Source of the DNA: JBBTRN01 sp038065175
GTDB lineage: Bacteria; Patescibacteriota; Doudnabacteria; UBA920
Length of the DNA stretch: 37,746 nt
Direction of reading: 5' to 3'
Assembly: GCA_038065175.1 (NCBI GenBank)
Contig: JBBTRN010000044.1
Location: forward strand, 1-37,746
Shown: in pieces, positions 27,017 to 35,287 of the stretch
How positions within the stretch are numbered: the stretch's first letter is position 1
Layout: every line of letters begins with the position of its first letter
Notes under the pieces: generated by a model
The model's input: the letters and a program-made list of their open reading frames with translations, nothing else
What the model was told of the DNA's origin: nothing
The model's database searches: none
Position numbers and translations under genes: made by a program

Positions 27017-27589
27017 TTATAGGTTTAAAGTTTCATTGATGTTTTTTGTGACTGTTTCCACGCTTGACCCGCCGTCTACTTCAATAAAGTTTGTCCGCTG
27101 TTTTAAATACTCCACTACTGGCACGGTGGCTTCGTAGTATTGTTCCAGCCTTTTTTGGATTACTTCTGCCGTGTCGTCCGGCCGGTTTTCTTTTTGAGCG
27201 CGCCGTAGAAGCCTCTGTAAGGATTCTTCTTTAGGCAAGTCAATAAAAAAAGTAGTGAAATTTTTCCTGCCATGGTTTTGCAGGAAGGACATTAAGAATT
27301 CGGCCTGGCCCACTCTTCTTGGCACCCCGTCAAAAATTATGCCCCTACGGGCATCTATTTGGGATAGCCTGGATTCTATAACCTTAAAAAGCAGTGGGTC
27401 AGGCAGAAGAATGCCATTATCTATCATATTTTTTATTTGCTGTCCTAATTCAGAATCTTCTTTACTCACTTCCCTTAGAATCCCGCCCATTTCCCAATTA
27501 TAAAAATCAAGCCGTTCTGCTAAAATTCTGGCTTGTGTGCCTTTTCCACTTCCTTGTGGGCCTATAAAAAAAATAGTATTTAAATTCAT
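27017..27589 (-). CDS. adk: adenylate kinase
   Basis: 190 residues from the ATG at 27589 (MNLNTIFFIGPQGSGKGTQ). Canonical P-loop GPQGSGKGTQ, NMP-binding segment, GVPRRVGQAE in place of GFPRT..QA, and a short LID with R...RPDDT. It interconverts ATP, AMP and ADP. A longer frame upstream would add an AT-rich stretch without conservation. It is followed by the degenerate paralogue and map, so the unit is adk-adk'-map. Confidence 0.92.
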   Translation of the reverse strand: MNLNTIFFIGPQGSGKGTQARILAERLDFYNWEMGGILREVSKEDSELGQQIKNMIDNGILLPDPLLFKVIESRLSQIDARRGIIFDGVPRRVGQAEFLMSFLQNHGRKNFTTFFIDLPKEESLQRLLRRAQKENRPDDTAEVIQKRLEQYYEATVPVVEYLKQRTNFIEVDGGSSVETVTKNINETLNL

Positions 27590-27927
27590 ATTTTGCTTTA
27601 CTTTAACAGAGTTTTTGATTTTTATCAAGATTTTGTTACAGGACTTACGGGATTGCCGTCATTGGGTGGGCAAAGCCCGACCCCAGACGGCATTTGGCCA
27701 ATTTCTTCGTTAAAATGCTGCGGTTTTGTTCTCCGTAGTCCGACTACGGCTCTCAAAATCCTCCCATTTTGCCTCGAACTTGGCTCAAACCCGTAAGTCC
27801 TGTGTTATAATCTTTATGTCATCCTGAATCCCGTATTAAGTGCGGGACAAGCTTATTTCAGGATCCAGAAAATTCAGAAACAAAAATAAAAATGGGTTCC
27901 GTATCGAGTACGGAATGACAGAGTAAA
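27590..27927. other. intergenic region made of two palindromic elements
   Basis: 27638-27803 is one element with 14-bp ends, and 27817-27920 is another imperfect palindrome (TGTCAT...ATGACA) ending just before the KefB-like ATG. TTATAATC at 27805-27812 could be a -10 box. No gene is seen. Confidence 0.7.
27638..27803. mobile_element. 166-bp element with ACAGGACTTACGGG ends
   Basis: ACAGGACTTACGGG (27638-27651) and CCCGTAAGTCCTGT (27790-27803) are perfect 14-bp inverted repeats with no ORF between. The GTAAGTCCT end also closes the repeats at 12-55 and 17731-17774, which makes a three-member family in the window. Confidence 0.75.
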
Positions 27928-29637
27928 ATGGAATTTAATCTCTTCTACCAAATCACCGCGGTTTTAGTTTTAGCCGGGCTTATTTCCTTGGCTGTTTCGT
28001 ATTTAAAACAGCCTTCCATAATAGCCTTTATCTTAACCGGTCTTATTGTGGGTTCTGTTGGCTACGCTAAAATCCACGAGAGCGGCACTTTGGATGCCCT
28101 CGGCCAAATTGGCATTACTTTATTGTTGTTTATGGTCGGGCTGGAATTGGATTTAAAACGCATTCGTCAATTAGGCAAAGTCGCGGTCTTAACCGGCTTT
28201 GGGCAAATAATTTTTACTTCCACGGCCGGTTTTATTATTGCCAGGTTCTTAGGTTTTTCCCAGGCGCCTTCGGTATATATCGCCCTGGCTCTGACATTTT
28301 CATCCACGATTATTGTGGTCAAGCTTTTGGGCGAGAAGCGGGATTTGCAGGCGCTCTATGCCCGGATCGTTGTCGGGTTTTTAATTGTCCAGGATTTTGC
28401 TGCGCTGATTTTACTGTTGGTGCTGGGCGGCAGCGCTTCGGGAGGAAATGATGTGTTTAGGGGTTTGCCTGGCTGGCAATACGGGCTTGCAATGGCAGTA
28501 AAAATACTTATTTTGGTATTGGTGCTTTCTTGGGTAAGCAAAAAAGTTTTTCCAAAGTTCCTAGACAGGTTCGGTAAATCGGACGAACTTTTAATGATAT
28601 TTTCCCTGGCTTGGGCTTTGGGTTTAGCCGCCTTTATGTCTCTTCCAGCCGTGGGGTTTTCTTTGGAAGTCGGCGGTTTTGTGGCTGGCCTCGCCCTGGC
28701 TAATAGCCAAGTCCACTACGAAATTTCCGCGCGAGTTAAATCTTTGCGCGATTTTTTCTTAATTATTTTCTTTATAGTTTTTGGCAGTAAACTGGTTTTT
28801 GTCGGGATAGGGTCAATGCTTTTGCCGGCTTTGGTTCTCGCGCTTTATGTTTCCATTGGCAACCCTTTGATTATGATGTTTATTATGGGCGCCCTTGGCT
28901 ATGCCCCCCGCACTTCTTTTTTTGCGGCTGTCACGACAGCGCAAGTGAGCGAGTTTAGTTTTGTGCTGGTCGCTTTAGGCAACCGCTTAGGCCATATTTC
29001 TGACGAAGTTTTGGGCCTAGTGACCTTAGTGGGGGTAATAACCATTGCGCTTTCGTCTTACACCATTCTTTACACGCGCAAAATTTATGAGCGTCTGGAG
29101 CCGTTGCTTAAGTGGTTTGATTTTAAAAAAGGCCATGCGGAAAAAGGCTTGGGTGAGGAAATTTTTAAAAATCATATCGTCTTGGCAGGTGCCAACCGTT
29201 TAGGTTCCAGGTTTTTGCAAGGTTTAACTCATGGTAAATCGAGAATTGTGATTGTGGACTTTGATCCTCATATTGCGAATTTGCATAACTCCGCGGATTT
29301 TCACGTCATCTGCGGCGACATTACTGACCCGTATATCCAGGACCAAATAAATTTGGAAAAAGCGAAATTGGTTATCTCTACTGTGCCGGATTTTGAAGAC
29401 AATTTAGCTCTTATTTCTTTCATTTATCAGCGCGTGGGGAATGCTAAACACAGGCCAAAATTAATTTTTGTGGCGCAGAATGATTTTGAAAGTAAAACGC
29501 TGTATGAAAGAGGTGTAGATTACGTGCTTTCTCCCCACTTTATTGGCGGTTTGCATTTAAGCAAAATTTTGGAAGAAGACTTCAGCCTCTCGGGTCTTAA
29601 ATCACTAAGAAAACAGCACTTGGAAGTATTAGGCTAA
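27928..29637 (+). CDS. KefB-type cation:proton antiporter with TrkA-N domain
   Basis: 569 residues. The N-terminal ~385 residues form a CPA2 exchanger with about 12-13 membrane helices and the LLFMVGLELDLKRIRQLGK signature. The cytoplasmic TrkA-N (RCK) domain (about 410-530) has the nucleotide-binding HIVLAGANRLGSRF and a VDFDP strand. There is no TrkA-C domain. It likely exchanges K+ or Na+ for H+ under nucleotide control; the ion is not readable from sequence. A short terminator follows. Confidence 0.92.
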   Translation: MEFNLFYQITAVLVLAGLISLAVSYLKQPSIIAFILTGLIVGSVGYAKIHESGTLDALGQIGITLLLFMVGLELDLKRIRQLGKVAVLTGFGQIIFTSTAGFIIARFLGFSQAPSVYIALALTFSSTIIVVKLLGEKRDLQALYARIVVGFLIVQDFAALILLLVLGGSASGGNDVFRGLPGWQYGLAMAVKILILVLVLSWVSKKVFPKFLDRFGKSDELLMIFSLAWALGLAAFMSLPAVGFSLEVGGFVAGLALANSQVHYEISARVKSLRDFFLIIFFIVFGSKLVFVGIGSMLLPALVLALYVSIGNPLIMMFIMGALGYAPRTSFFAAVTTAQVSEFSFVLVALGNRLGHISDEVLGLVTLVGVITIALSSYTILYTRKIYERLEPLLKWFDFKKGHAEKGLGEEIFKNHIVLAGANRLGSRFLQGLTHGKSRIVIVDFDPHIANLHNSADFHVICGDITDPYIQDQINLEKAKLVISTVPDFEDNLALISFIYQRVGNAKHRPKLIFVAQNDFESKTLYERGVDYVLSPHFIGGLHLSKILEEDFSLSGLKSLRKQHLEVLG

Positions 29638-29659
29638 ACCTCTCCCTAGGTGAGAGGTT
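29637..29659 (+). terminator. terminator of the antiporter gene
   Basis: AACCTCTC (29637-29644) pairs with GAGAGGTT (29652-29659), then TTATGAT. Confidence 0.7.
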
Positions 29660-29665
29660 TTATGA

Positions 29666-29671
29666 TAAAAT
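29666..29671 (+). promoter_or_regulatory. -10 box of cysS
   Basis: TAAAAT ends 6 nt before the ATG at 29678, giving an apparently leaderless transcript. The -35 region would overlap the preceding terminator. Confidence 0.5.
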
Positions 29672-29677
29672 CAAAAT

Positions 29678-31072
29678 ATGCTCAAGTTTTATAATACTTT
29701 TTCCAGGAAAATTGAAGAATTAAGGCCGCTTAAGGGAAGCCAAGTTGGTCTGTATACCTGTGGGCCCACGGTTTATGACTTCGCTCATATTGGGAATTTA
29801 CGGACCTATATTTTTGAAGATATTCTTCATCGGGTTTTAGAATACAACGGCTATAAAGTTGACCATGCTATGAATATTACCGATGTCGGGCATTTGGTGG
29901 GCGACGGCGACGAGGGCGAAGACAAATTGGAAGTGGGGGCTAAGCGTGAAGGCAAATCCCCCTTAGAGATTGCCAGGAAGTATGAAGAAAAGTTTTTTTC
30001 CGATTTGGCCGAGTTGAATATTATCAAGCCCAACCAAGTATTGCGCGCGACCGAAAGCATAGAAGCACAAATTGAAATAATAAAAATTTTAGAAGAAAAA
30101 GGGTTTGCCTATAAAGGCAAACAGGCGGTATATTTTGACATATCAAAATTTCCCGATTACGGCAAGCTTTCCGGCCAGAAATTATCGGAAAAGATGACCG
30201 GTGCACGGAAAGAAATCGTAATAGATAAGGACAAAAAGCATCCGCAAGATTTTGCCTTATGGTTTTTTTTAACCGGCCGGTACCAAAACCACATCCTTCA
30301 CTGGCCCTCCCCCTGGGGCGAAGGTTTTCCGGGTTGGCACATTGAATGTAGTGCCATTTCCCGCAAACTATTAGGCCAACCGTTCGACATTCACACAGGC
30401 GGCGTGGATCATATTGGCACGCACCATACCAACGAAATCGCACAGAGCGAGGCCGCGTTCGGCGCGCCCTTAGCCAATCTGTGGATGCACGGGGAATTTT
30501 TACTGATTGATTCAGGCAGAATGGGCAAAAGCGAAGGGAATTTACTCACGCTCGATGAACTAAAAAAACGAGGTTTTAGCCCTTTAGATTTTCGCTACAT
30601 GTGTTTGCAGGCGCATTATCGAACGCAGTTGAATTTTACCTGGGAAGCGTTGTTGGCCGCGCATAACGCTTTAGACCGGCTTTCTGAATTTTCCCCTGCT
30701 GAAAAACCGCACCAGGTTGGCTGTGCGGAATACGAACAGGAATTTCAGTCAGCCATAAATGATGATTTGAATGTACCGCAGGCTCTGGGTATAGTCTGGG
30801 AAATGGTTGACGATAGCGCAATGCCAGTAAGTGCCCGGATTAATTCGCTTTTAAAGTTTGACAAGGTTTTGGGATTAGATTTAGCTAATACAAAACCGCA
30901 GGAAATAATTTTGCCTGTTGAAGCCTCTGCGTTAATTAACGCAAGACAGCTAGCTCGGGATAAAAAAGATTTTGCTAAATCCGACGAGATACGATTGCAA
31001 ATTGAAGATTTAGGCTACGTAGTTTCAGACACGCCTGGAGGGCAAAAAATTAGGAAGAAAATAACATTCTGA
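29678..31072 (+). CDS. cysS: cysteinyl-tRNA synthetase
   Basis: 464 residues. HIGH motif in VYDFAHIGNLRTY, zinc ligands in YTCGPTVYD, WHIECSAIS and THHTNEIAQSEA, and KMSKS as GRMGKSEGN. The C-terminal helical domain (RDKKDFAKSDEIRLQIEDLGY) is typical. It charges tRNA-Cys. Its final codons and stop (ACA TTC TGA) lie in a perfect 30-bp palindrome (31065-31094) identical to one inside prmC, so the original C-terminus may have been replaced by the insertion. Confidence 0.97.
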   Translation: MLKFYNTFSRKIEELRPLKGSQVGLYTCGPTVYDFAHIGNLRTYIFEDILHRVLEYNGYKVDHAMNITDVGHLVGDGDEGEDKLEVGAKREGKSPLEIARKYEEKFFSDLAELNIIKPNQVLRATESIEAQIEIIKILEEKGFAYKGKQAVYFDISKFPDYGKLSGQKLSEKMTGARKEIVIDKDKKHPQDFALWFFLTGRYQNHILHWPSPWGEGFPGWHIECSAISRKLLGQPFDIHTGGVDHIGTHHTNEIAQSEAAFGAPLANLWMHGEFLLIDSGRMGKSEGNLLTLDELKKRGFSPLDFRYMCLQAHYRTQLNFTWEALLAAHNALDRLSEFSPAEKPHQVGCAEYEQEFQSAINDDLNVPQALGIVWEMVDDSAMPVSARINSLLKFDKVLGLDLANTKPQEIILPVEASALINARQLARDKKDFAKSDEIRLQIEDLGYVVSDTPGGQKIRKKITF

Positions 31073-31094
31073 CATTCTGCAGAATGTCAGAATG
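31065..31094. repeat. perfect 30-bp palindrome supplying the cysS stop codon
   Basis: Identical, base for base, to 12991-13020 in prmC. TGA at 31070-31072 is the cysS stop. Confidence 0.9.
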
Positions 31095-31158
31095 TATTTG
31101 GGAAGTTATCCCCTATTTTTACATCTAAAATCCACATATGGCTGTAAGGTTCATGAGG

Positions 31159-31181
31159 AAAGCCCAAAATAGGGGCTTTTT
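31159..31181 (+). terminator. terminator after cysS
   Basis: AAAGCCC (31159-31165) pairs with GGGCTTT (31173-31179), then TT and GCTG. Confidence 0.65.
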
Positions 31182-31207
31182 GCTGTTTTTGGCCTTATCG
31201 GTATAAT
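31180..31207 (+). promoter_or_regulatory. dnaB promoter
   Basis: TTGCTG (31180-31185), a 16-nt spacer and TATAAT (31202-31207). The ATG at 31214 follows after 6 nt, so the mRNA should be leaderless. Confidence 0.65.
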
Positions 31208-31213
31208 TAGGTT

Positions 31214-32608
31214 ATGGCTGAATTTATTAATCAAAATGTACGAACCCCCCCGCAAAACCTGGAAGCTGAAGGTTCGCTTTTGGGCGGATTAATGTTGGAC
31301 AAGGACGCCTGGGTGAAGGTAGCTGATTTGCTTTCTGAAGATGATTTTTATGAACCGCGCCACCAGGTAATTTATTCCGCGATTGTTGAGTTGTTTTCCA
31401 AGAACGCGGCAATAGATATTTTAACTGTCTCCAATCTCCTTGAAGAAAGGAAGTTAATGGAAAAAGCCGGCAATGCTGGTTATTTAGCCGAGCTCGTGGC
31501 CAATGTGCCTTCCGCTGCCAATGTAGTTTATTATGCGGAAATTGTGCGCAAGAAAGGCACGCTAAGGAAGCTTATCCGTGCAACCGGTGAAATTACCAAC
31601 CTGGCTTACAGGGAAGAGGGCGCGGTCGAAGAAATTTTAGACACCGCGGAGCAGAAGCTTTTTGGCGTTTCGCAAAAGCATTTAAAGCAACAGTTCATTC
31701 CCATTTCATCGGTATTACATGCAACCTTTGAACGCATTGACGAGCTGCACCGCGAGAAGGGCAAACTGCGCGGACTTTCCACTGGCTTTGTAGATTTAGA
31801 CAACCTTTTGGGCGGTTTGCAAAAATCCGATTTGATTATTTTAGCCGCCCGTCCTTCTATGGGCAAGACCTCTTTAGCTTTGGATATTTTACGCCACGTG
31901 GGCGTGAATCAAAGGAAATCAGTTGGGATATTTTCTTTGGAAATGAGCAAGGACCAGTTGGTAGACAGGCTTTTGTCCGCGCAGAGCGATGTGAATTTAT
32001 GGAAAATCCGCACCGGACATTTAAATGAGGCGGATTTTGAAAACATTGGGGAAGCCATGGGCCAGCTTAGCGAAGCCCAGGTATTTATTGATGACGCGGC
32101 CGGCAGCAACATTATGGAAGTGCGCACAAAAGCGAGAAGGCTCCAGGCAGAAACTGATTTAGCGCTTATTGTCGTTGACTATTTACAGTTAATGGAAGGT
32201 CGGAATCAGGAAAACCGAGTGCAGGAAGTTTCGGAAATTTCCCGGTCACTCAAAATTTTGGCGCGCGAATTGAACGTTCCCGTCCTGGCTTTATCACAGC
32301 TTTCCAGAAATGTGGAGAACCGCCCGGACAAAGTCCCGGTTTTGGCTGACTTAAGGGAGTCCGGATCCATTGAGCAAGACGCGGATGTAGTAATGTTTAT
32401 TTATCGTGAAGATATGTACAAAGGCAAAGATTCGCGCAGGCCGAATATTGCGGAATTGCATATTCGGAAGCATAGGAACGGGCCTACCGGTGCCGTGGAT
32501 TTGTATTTTGACCAGGACAGGACCAGCTTTAAAAATTTGGATAAGACCTTTGACGCGAGTCCACAGGCGGTGATGGAATCGGTTTCGCCGCCGGGTGAAG
32601 GGGTTTAG
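31214..32608 (+). CDS. dnaB: replicative DNA helicase DnaB
   Basis: 464 residues. The N-terminal primase-interacting domain (PPQNLEAEGSLLGGLMLDKD) is followed by the RecA-like motor: Walker A ARPSMGKTS (about residues 213-221), Walker B LALIVVDYLQLM, and later LSQLSRNVENRPDKVP, LRESGSIEQDAD and the HRNGPTG loop. The hexamer unwinds DNA at the fork. No intein or insertion is seen. recR follows after about 90 nt. Confidence 0.97.
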   Translation: MAEFINQNVRTPPQNLEAEGSLLGGLMLDKDAWVKVADLLSEDDFYEPRHQVIYSAIVELFSKNAAIDILTVSNLLEERKLMEKAGNAGYLAELVANVPSAANVVYYAEIVRKKGTLRKLIRATGEITNLAYREEGAVEEILDTAEQKLFGVSQKHLKQQFIPISSVLHATFERIDELHREKGKLRGLSTGFVDLDNLLGGLQKSDLIILAARPSMGKTSLALDILRHVGVNQRKSVGIFSLEMSKDQLVDRLLSAQSDVNLWKIRTGHLNEADFENIGEAMGQLSEAQVFIDDAAGSNIMEVRTKARRLQAETDLALIVVDYLQLMEGRNQENRVQEVSEISRSLKILARELNVPVLALSQLSRNVENRPDKVPVLADLRESGSIEQDADVVMFIYREDMYKGKDSRRPNIAELHIRKHRNGPTGAVDLYFDQDRTSFKNLDKTFDASPQAVMESVSPPGEGV

Positions 32609-32653
32609 GTATCGATGACTGTATCGTCTCATGGTAGGGATTGACGTTTTACC

Positions 32654-32683
32654 TTGACATCTATCGATACTTCTACCTAAAAC
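32654..32683 (+). promoter_or_regulatory. probable recR promoter
   Basis: TTGACA (32654-32659), an 18-nt spacer and TAAAAC (32678-32683), 13 nt before the recR ATG. It lies in a TATCGATAC-containing palindrome (32612-32672). Confidence 0.45.
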
Positions 32684-32696
32684 CAAAACTTTCAAT

Positions 32697-33320
32697 ATGA
32701 CAAAGTTACCAAACAGTTTACAAAAGCTGATTAATGAACTAAGTAAGTTACCCGGCATTGGGACTAAAACCGCCCAGCGTCTTGCCTTTTTTTTGCTTAA
32801 GCGGGATAATATTGATATTTCTGGATTATCATCAGCCATTGCCAATGTGCAAAGCGGCGTGGTATTTTGCAGTATTTGCCACAATATGGTAGAAACAGAT
32901 CCTTGCGCAACTTGCACGGATGCCAACCGTGACTCATCATTAATTTGCGTTGTAGAAGAGCCTTTAGACGCCCTAGCAATCGATAAAACGGGACAATTCA
33001 AAGGCTTGTTCCACATCCTTGGCGGCGTTTTGAATCCTTTAGAAGGGATAGGGCCGGAAAAGTTAAATGTGGATTCATTGGTTAAGAGAATTGGAAAATC
33101 AGATGAATCGGAAAATCAGAAAATCATAGAAATAATCATCGCTACCAATCCTTCACTCGAAGGCGAAGCTACGGCCTTGCATCTTTCCAAAGTGATTAAA
33201 CAGTCTAATCCTTCCATCAAGATCACTCGCATCGCTCGCGGCATTCCCATGGGCGGAGATTTGGAATACGCCGACGAGATAACTTTAATGCGTGCGCTTG
33301 AGGGCAGGAGGGAGTATTAA
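32697..33320 (+). CDS. recR: recombination mediator RecR
   Basis: 207 residues. Helix-hairpin-helix (KLPGIGTKTAQRLAF), C4 zinc finger CSIC...CATC (about residues 57-72), then a Toprim domain (ICVVEEPLDALAIDKT) and the C-terminal ATNPSLEGEATA and ARGIPMGGDLEYADEITL motifs. It loads RecA at gaps with RecF/RecO. The RIGKSDESENQKIIEI stretch is slightly longer than usual. Confidence 0.97.
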   Translation: MTKLPNSLQKLINELSKLPGIGTKTAQRLAFFLLKRDNIDISGLSSAIANVQSGVVFCSICHNMVETDPCATCTDANRDSSLICVVEEPLDALAIDKTGQFKGLFHILGGVLNPLEGIGPEKLNVDSLVKRIGKSDESENQKIIEIIIATNPSLEGEATALHLSKVIKQSNPSIKITRIARGIPMGGDLEYADEITLMRALEGRREY

Positions 33321-33334
33321 GTTGACAAGTTTTG

Positions 33335-33362
33335 TTGACAAGTTTTTAAATCGTGGTAAGAT
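33335..33362 (+). promoter_or_regulatory. promoter of the coiled-coil gene
   Basis: TTGACA (33335-33340), a 16-nt spacer and TAAGAT (33357-33362). A second TTGACA lies 13 nt further upstream (33322-33327). Confidence 0.65.
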
Positions 33363-33387
33363 TAATTGCAATTATTAAAATAAATAT

Positions 33388-33633
33388 ATGGCAGAACTCA
33401 CTAAGGAATATTTTGATGAACAAATAGGCAAGCTTGTTGCGAAGACTGACTTTGATAAACAAATTAGCAGCGTAACTGACGACCTTTCGTTTTTAAAAGC
33501 AAAAGTTACAAGTATTGAGGAAAAAGTCGACAGAATAGATAAGCGAGACAAAGAAGACAGTGATGCATTTGCTAAGGATATCGTGCAGCTGCAAAAGGAT
33601 GTTAAGGAATTACAGCTAAAACCAGCTGCTTAA
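33388..33633 (+). CDS. small coiled-coil protein, unknown function
   Basis: 81 residues, almost entirely heptad-like: LSFLKAKVTSIEEKVDRIDKRD and IVQLQKDVKELQLK. The protein is charged, has no membrane segment and no cysteine. It resembles small coiled-coil hypotheticals common in CPR genomes. It has its own promoter and terminator. Confidence 0.75.
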   Translation: MAELTKEYFDEQIGKLVAKTDFDKQISSVTDDLSFLKAKVTSIEEKVDRIDKRDKEDSDAFAKDIVQLQKDVKELQLKPAA

Positions 33634-33664
33634 AGTTAAAGATTTAAATCCGATAACAAAAAAG

Positions 33665-33687
33665 ACTCCCGTACAGGAGTTTTTTTT
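33665..33687 (+). terminator. terminator between the coiled-coil gene and rplU
   Basis: ACTCC (33665-33669), loop CGTACA, GGAGT (33676-33680) and T8. The minus strand offers TTTTTTG as well, so it may serve both convergent genes. Confidence 0.7.
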
Positions 33688-33701
33688 GTTAGTAAGAGAT
33701 T

Positions 33702-34007
33702 TTATACTTTAATTATTTCCACTTCAGTAAAATGCTGTCTGTGTCCCTGTTTGCGGCGGTATTTGGATTTTGCCTTGTATTTTAAGACATGGATTTTTTT
33801 TCCGCGGCCCTGCTTTAACACTTTGCCTTCAACTTTTACGCTGTCTAAATAGGGCTTTCCTGCTTGGAATTCTTTTCCGTCAGAAGTGAAAAGGACTTTA
33901 TCGAAATTGATGGTTGAATCAGCGTCGCCCGCGAGTTTTTCAACTTGTATGCGGTCGCCTTTTTTTACCAAGTATTGCTTACCGCCGGTTTCAATTATTG
34001 CTAACAT
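33702..34007 (-). CDS. rplU: 50S ribosomal protein L21
   Basis: 101 residues: MLAIIETGGKQYLVKKGDRI, then VLFTSDGKEFQAGKPYLDSV and the C-terminal KAKSKYRRKQGHRQHFTEVEI. All are L21 marks. It binds 23S rRNA. rpmA (L27), its usual neighbour, is not next to it here. Confidence 0.97.
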   Translation of the reverse strand: MLAIIETGGKQYLVKKGDRIQVEKLAGDADSTINFDKVLFTSDGKEFQAGKPYLDSVKVEGKVLKQGRGKKIHVLKYKAKSKYRRKQGHRQHFTEVEIIKV

Positions 34008-34063
34008 AGATTTTAAATATTAGATGTTAGGGATTAGTAGGAGAAAATAACTGTTATATCTTA

Positions 34064-35188
34064 TCAGGTTTTTTGGTTTGGGTCAATCCCTTCTTTTTCT
34101 GCATAATCAAACAAATCCGGGATATGGGGGTGCTGGCGCTTGTAAACGATTACGGTTGCTAGGCCTAGGAATATCATTACACAGAACAAAAGCACGAGCG
34201 CTATTAGTTTGCCTAAGCTTTGCAAAAATACCGCAGTAAAGCCGAATACCGCGCTTATGCCGTAGAGCGTGAGCACGGCCTGTTTTTGGTTGAAGCCAAT
34301 GTCTAAAAGCCGGTAATGCAAATGCCTGCGGTCGCCTTCAAACGGGCTGGATTTGTAAAAGATACGCCTAACAATTACCCACGCAACATCCATAATTGGA
34401 ATACCCATGACTAAAAGGGCGGTTGCGATTTTGGCGCCCAGGACAACTGCGAGCACTCCTAGCATAAAACCCGCGAAAGTACTCCCCCCTTCCCCTAAAA
34501 AAATACTTGCCGGATGAAAATTATAGATTAAAAACCCAAAAAGGCTTCCGGCAAAAATAACCGCCAATGTTGCGGTAATGGGCTGGTCCACTCGTTCATT
34601 AAGTGAAAGCGCGAATAAAGTTAGCCCTCCGACTAAGGCAATCCCGGAGGTTAAGCCGTCGAGTCCATCCAAAAATTTGGTCGTATAAACCATGCCCATT
34701 ATCCAAAGCCAGACCAGCAAAGCGGAAAGTGAAAAGTTAAAAGTGAAAAGTGAAAAGTTGTGGCCAATAAAGAGTGGAGAGCCGAAAGGGTTGCTAATAT
34801 ATTTAATCCCGACGCCAATACCGGCAAGTACCACAATTAGTGATGCTACGGCTGGAAACAACCAGGAGATTTTTGGCGGCAGGTTGTATTTATCGTCTAA
34901 AAACCCGCCGAGCATAAGGATACCTCCACCGAGCAGTATCCCAAGGAAAAATTTTAACGGCACTATGTTGAAATCTGGTTTGCTGATGAAGATATATCCG
35001 ATGATGGTTATAAGGAACGCCCCGAATACCGCGAGCCCTCCCAAGAGCGGCATGGGGGCGACGTGGATTTTACGGGGACTTATAGAAGGGTTGTCCAAGA
35101 CTCGCCAGCTTAAAGCCAGCCTTTTAATTAAAGGCGTGAGGATAGCCGATAAGCCAAGTGCGAGCAAGAACCAGAATAAGTAAGACAT
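34064..35188 (-). CDS. WecA/TagO/MraY-type undecaprenyl-phosphate sugar-1-phosphate transferase
   Basis: 374 residues with about ten membrane helices. Family motifs: GGLAVFGAF, GGFLDDKYNLPPKISW, TTKFLDGLDGLTSG (metal-binding DGLDGL) and RRHLHYRL (the HIPH-like loop). NFHPASIFLGEGGS has E where the usual FMGDSGS has D. It would transfer a sugar phosphate to undecaprenyl phosphate, starting a surface polysaccharide; WecA-like is more likely than MraY because of the DGLDGL/HLHYR pattern. A stretch of AAAAGTGAAAAGT repeats (34726-34759) encodes HNFSLFTFNFSL, apparently an in-frame insertion. A GT2 gene upstream on the same strand supports a glycan role. Confidence 0.88.
   Translation of the reverse strand: MSYLFWFLLALGLSAILTPLIKRLALSWRVLDNPSISPRKIHVAPMPLLGGLAVFGAFLITIIGYIFISKPDFNIVPLKFFLGILLGGGILMLGGFLDDKYNLPPKISWLFPAVASLIVVLAGIGVGIKYISNPFGSPLFIGHNFSLFTFNFSLSALLVWLWIMGMVYTTKFLDGLDGLTSGIALVGGLTLFALSLNERVDQPITATLAVIFAGSLFGFLIYNFHPASIFLGEGGSTFAGFMLGVLAVVLGAKIATALLVMGIPIMDVAWVIVRRIFYKSSPFEGDRRHLHYRLLDIGFNQKQAVLTLYGISAVFGFTAVFLQSLGKLIALVLLFCVMIFLGLATVIVYKRQHPHIPDLFDYAEKEGIDPNQKT
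34726..34759. repeat. AAAAGT(G/T)-type repeat inside the WecA-like gene
   Basis: Four AAAGTGAAAAGT-like units in a row. They translate without a stop as a hydrophobic stretch with no counterpart in the family. Confidence 0.5.
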
Positions 35189-35199
35189 GGAATAATGGC

Positions 35200-35287
35200 A
35201 AAAATTAAAAGAATAATAAAAATGACAAAAACAGTTTGCAGGTTATTTTTGTCATTTTCGTCGTTTTTGTCATTTTTGTTCAATTTT
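35200..35287. repeat. TTTTTGTCATTTTCGTC-type tract
   Basis: ATTTTTGTCATTTT and TTTTGTTCAATTTT units fill the gap between the GT2 gene and the WecA-like gene. They match the tracts near tsf and dnaE. Confidence 0.55.
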
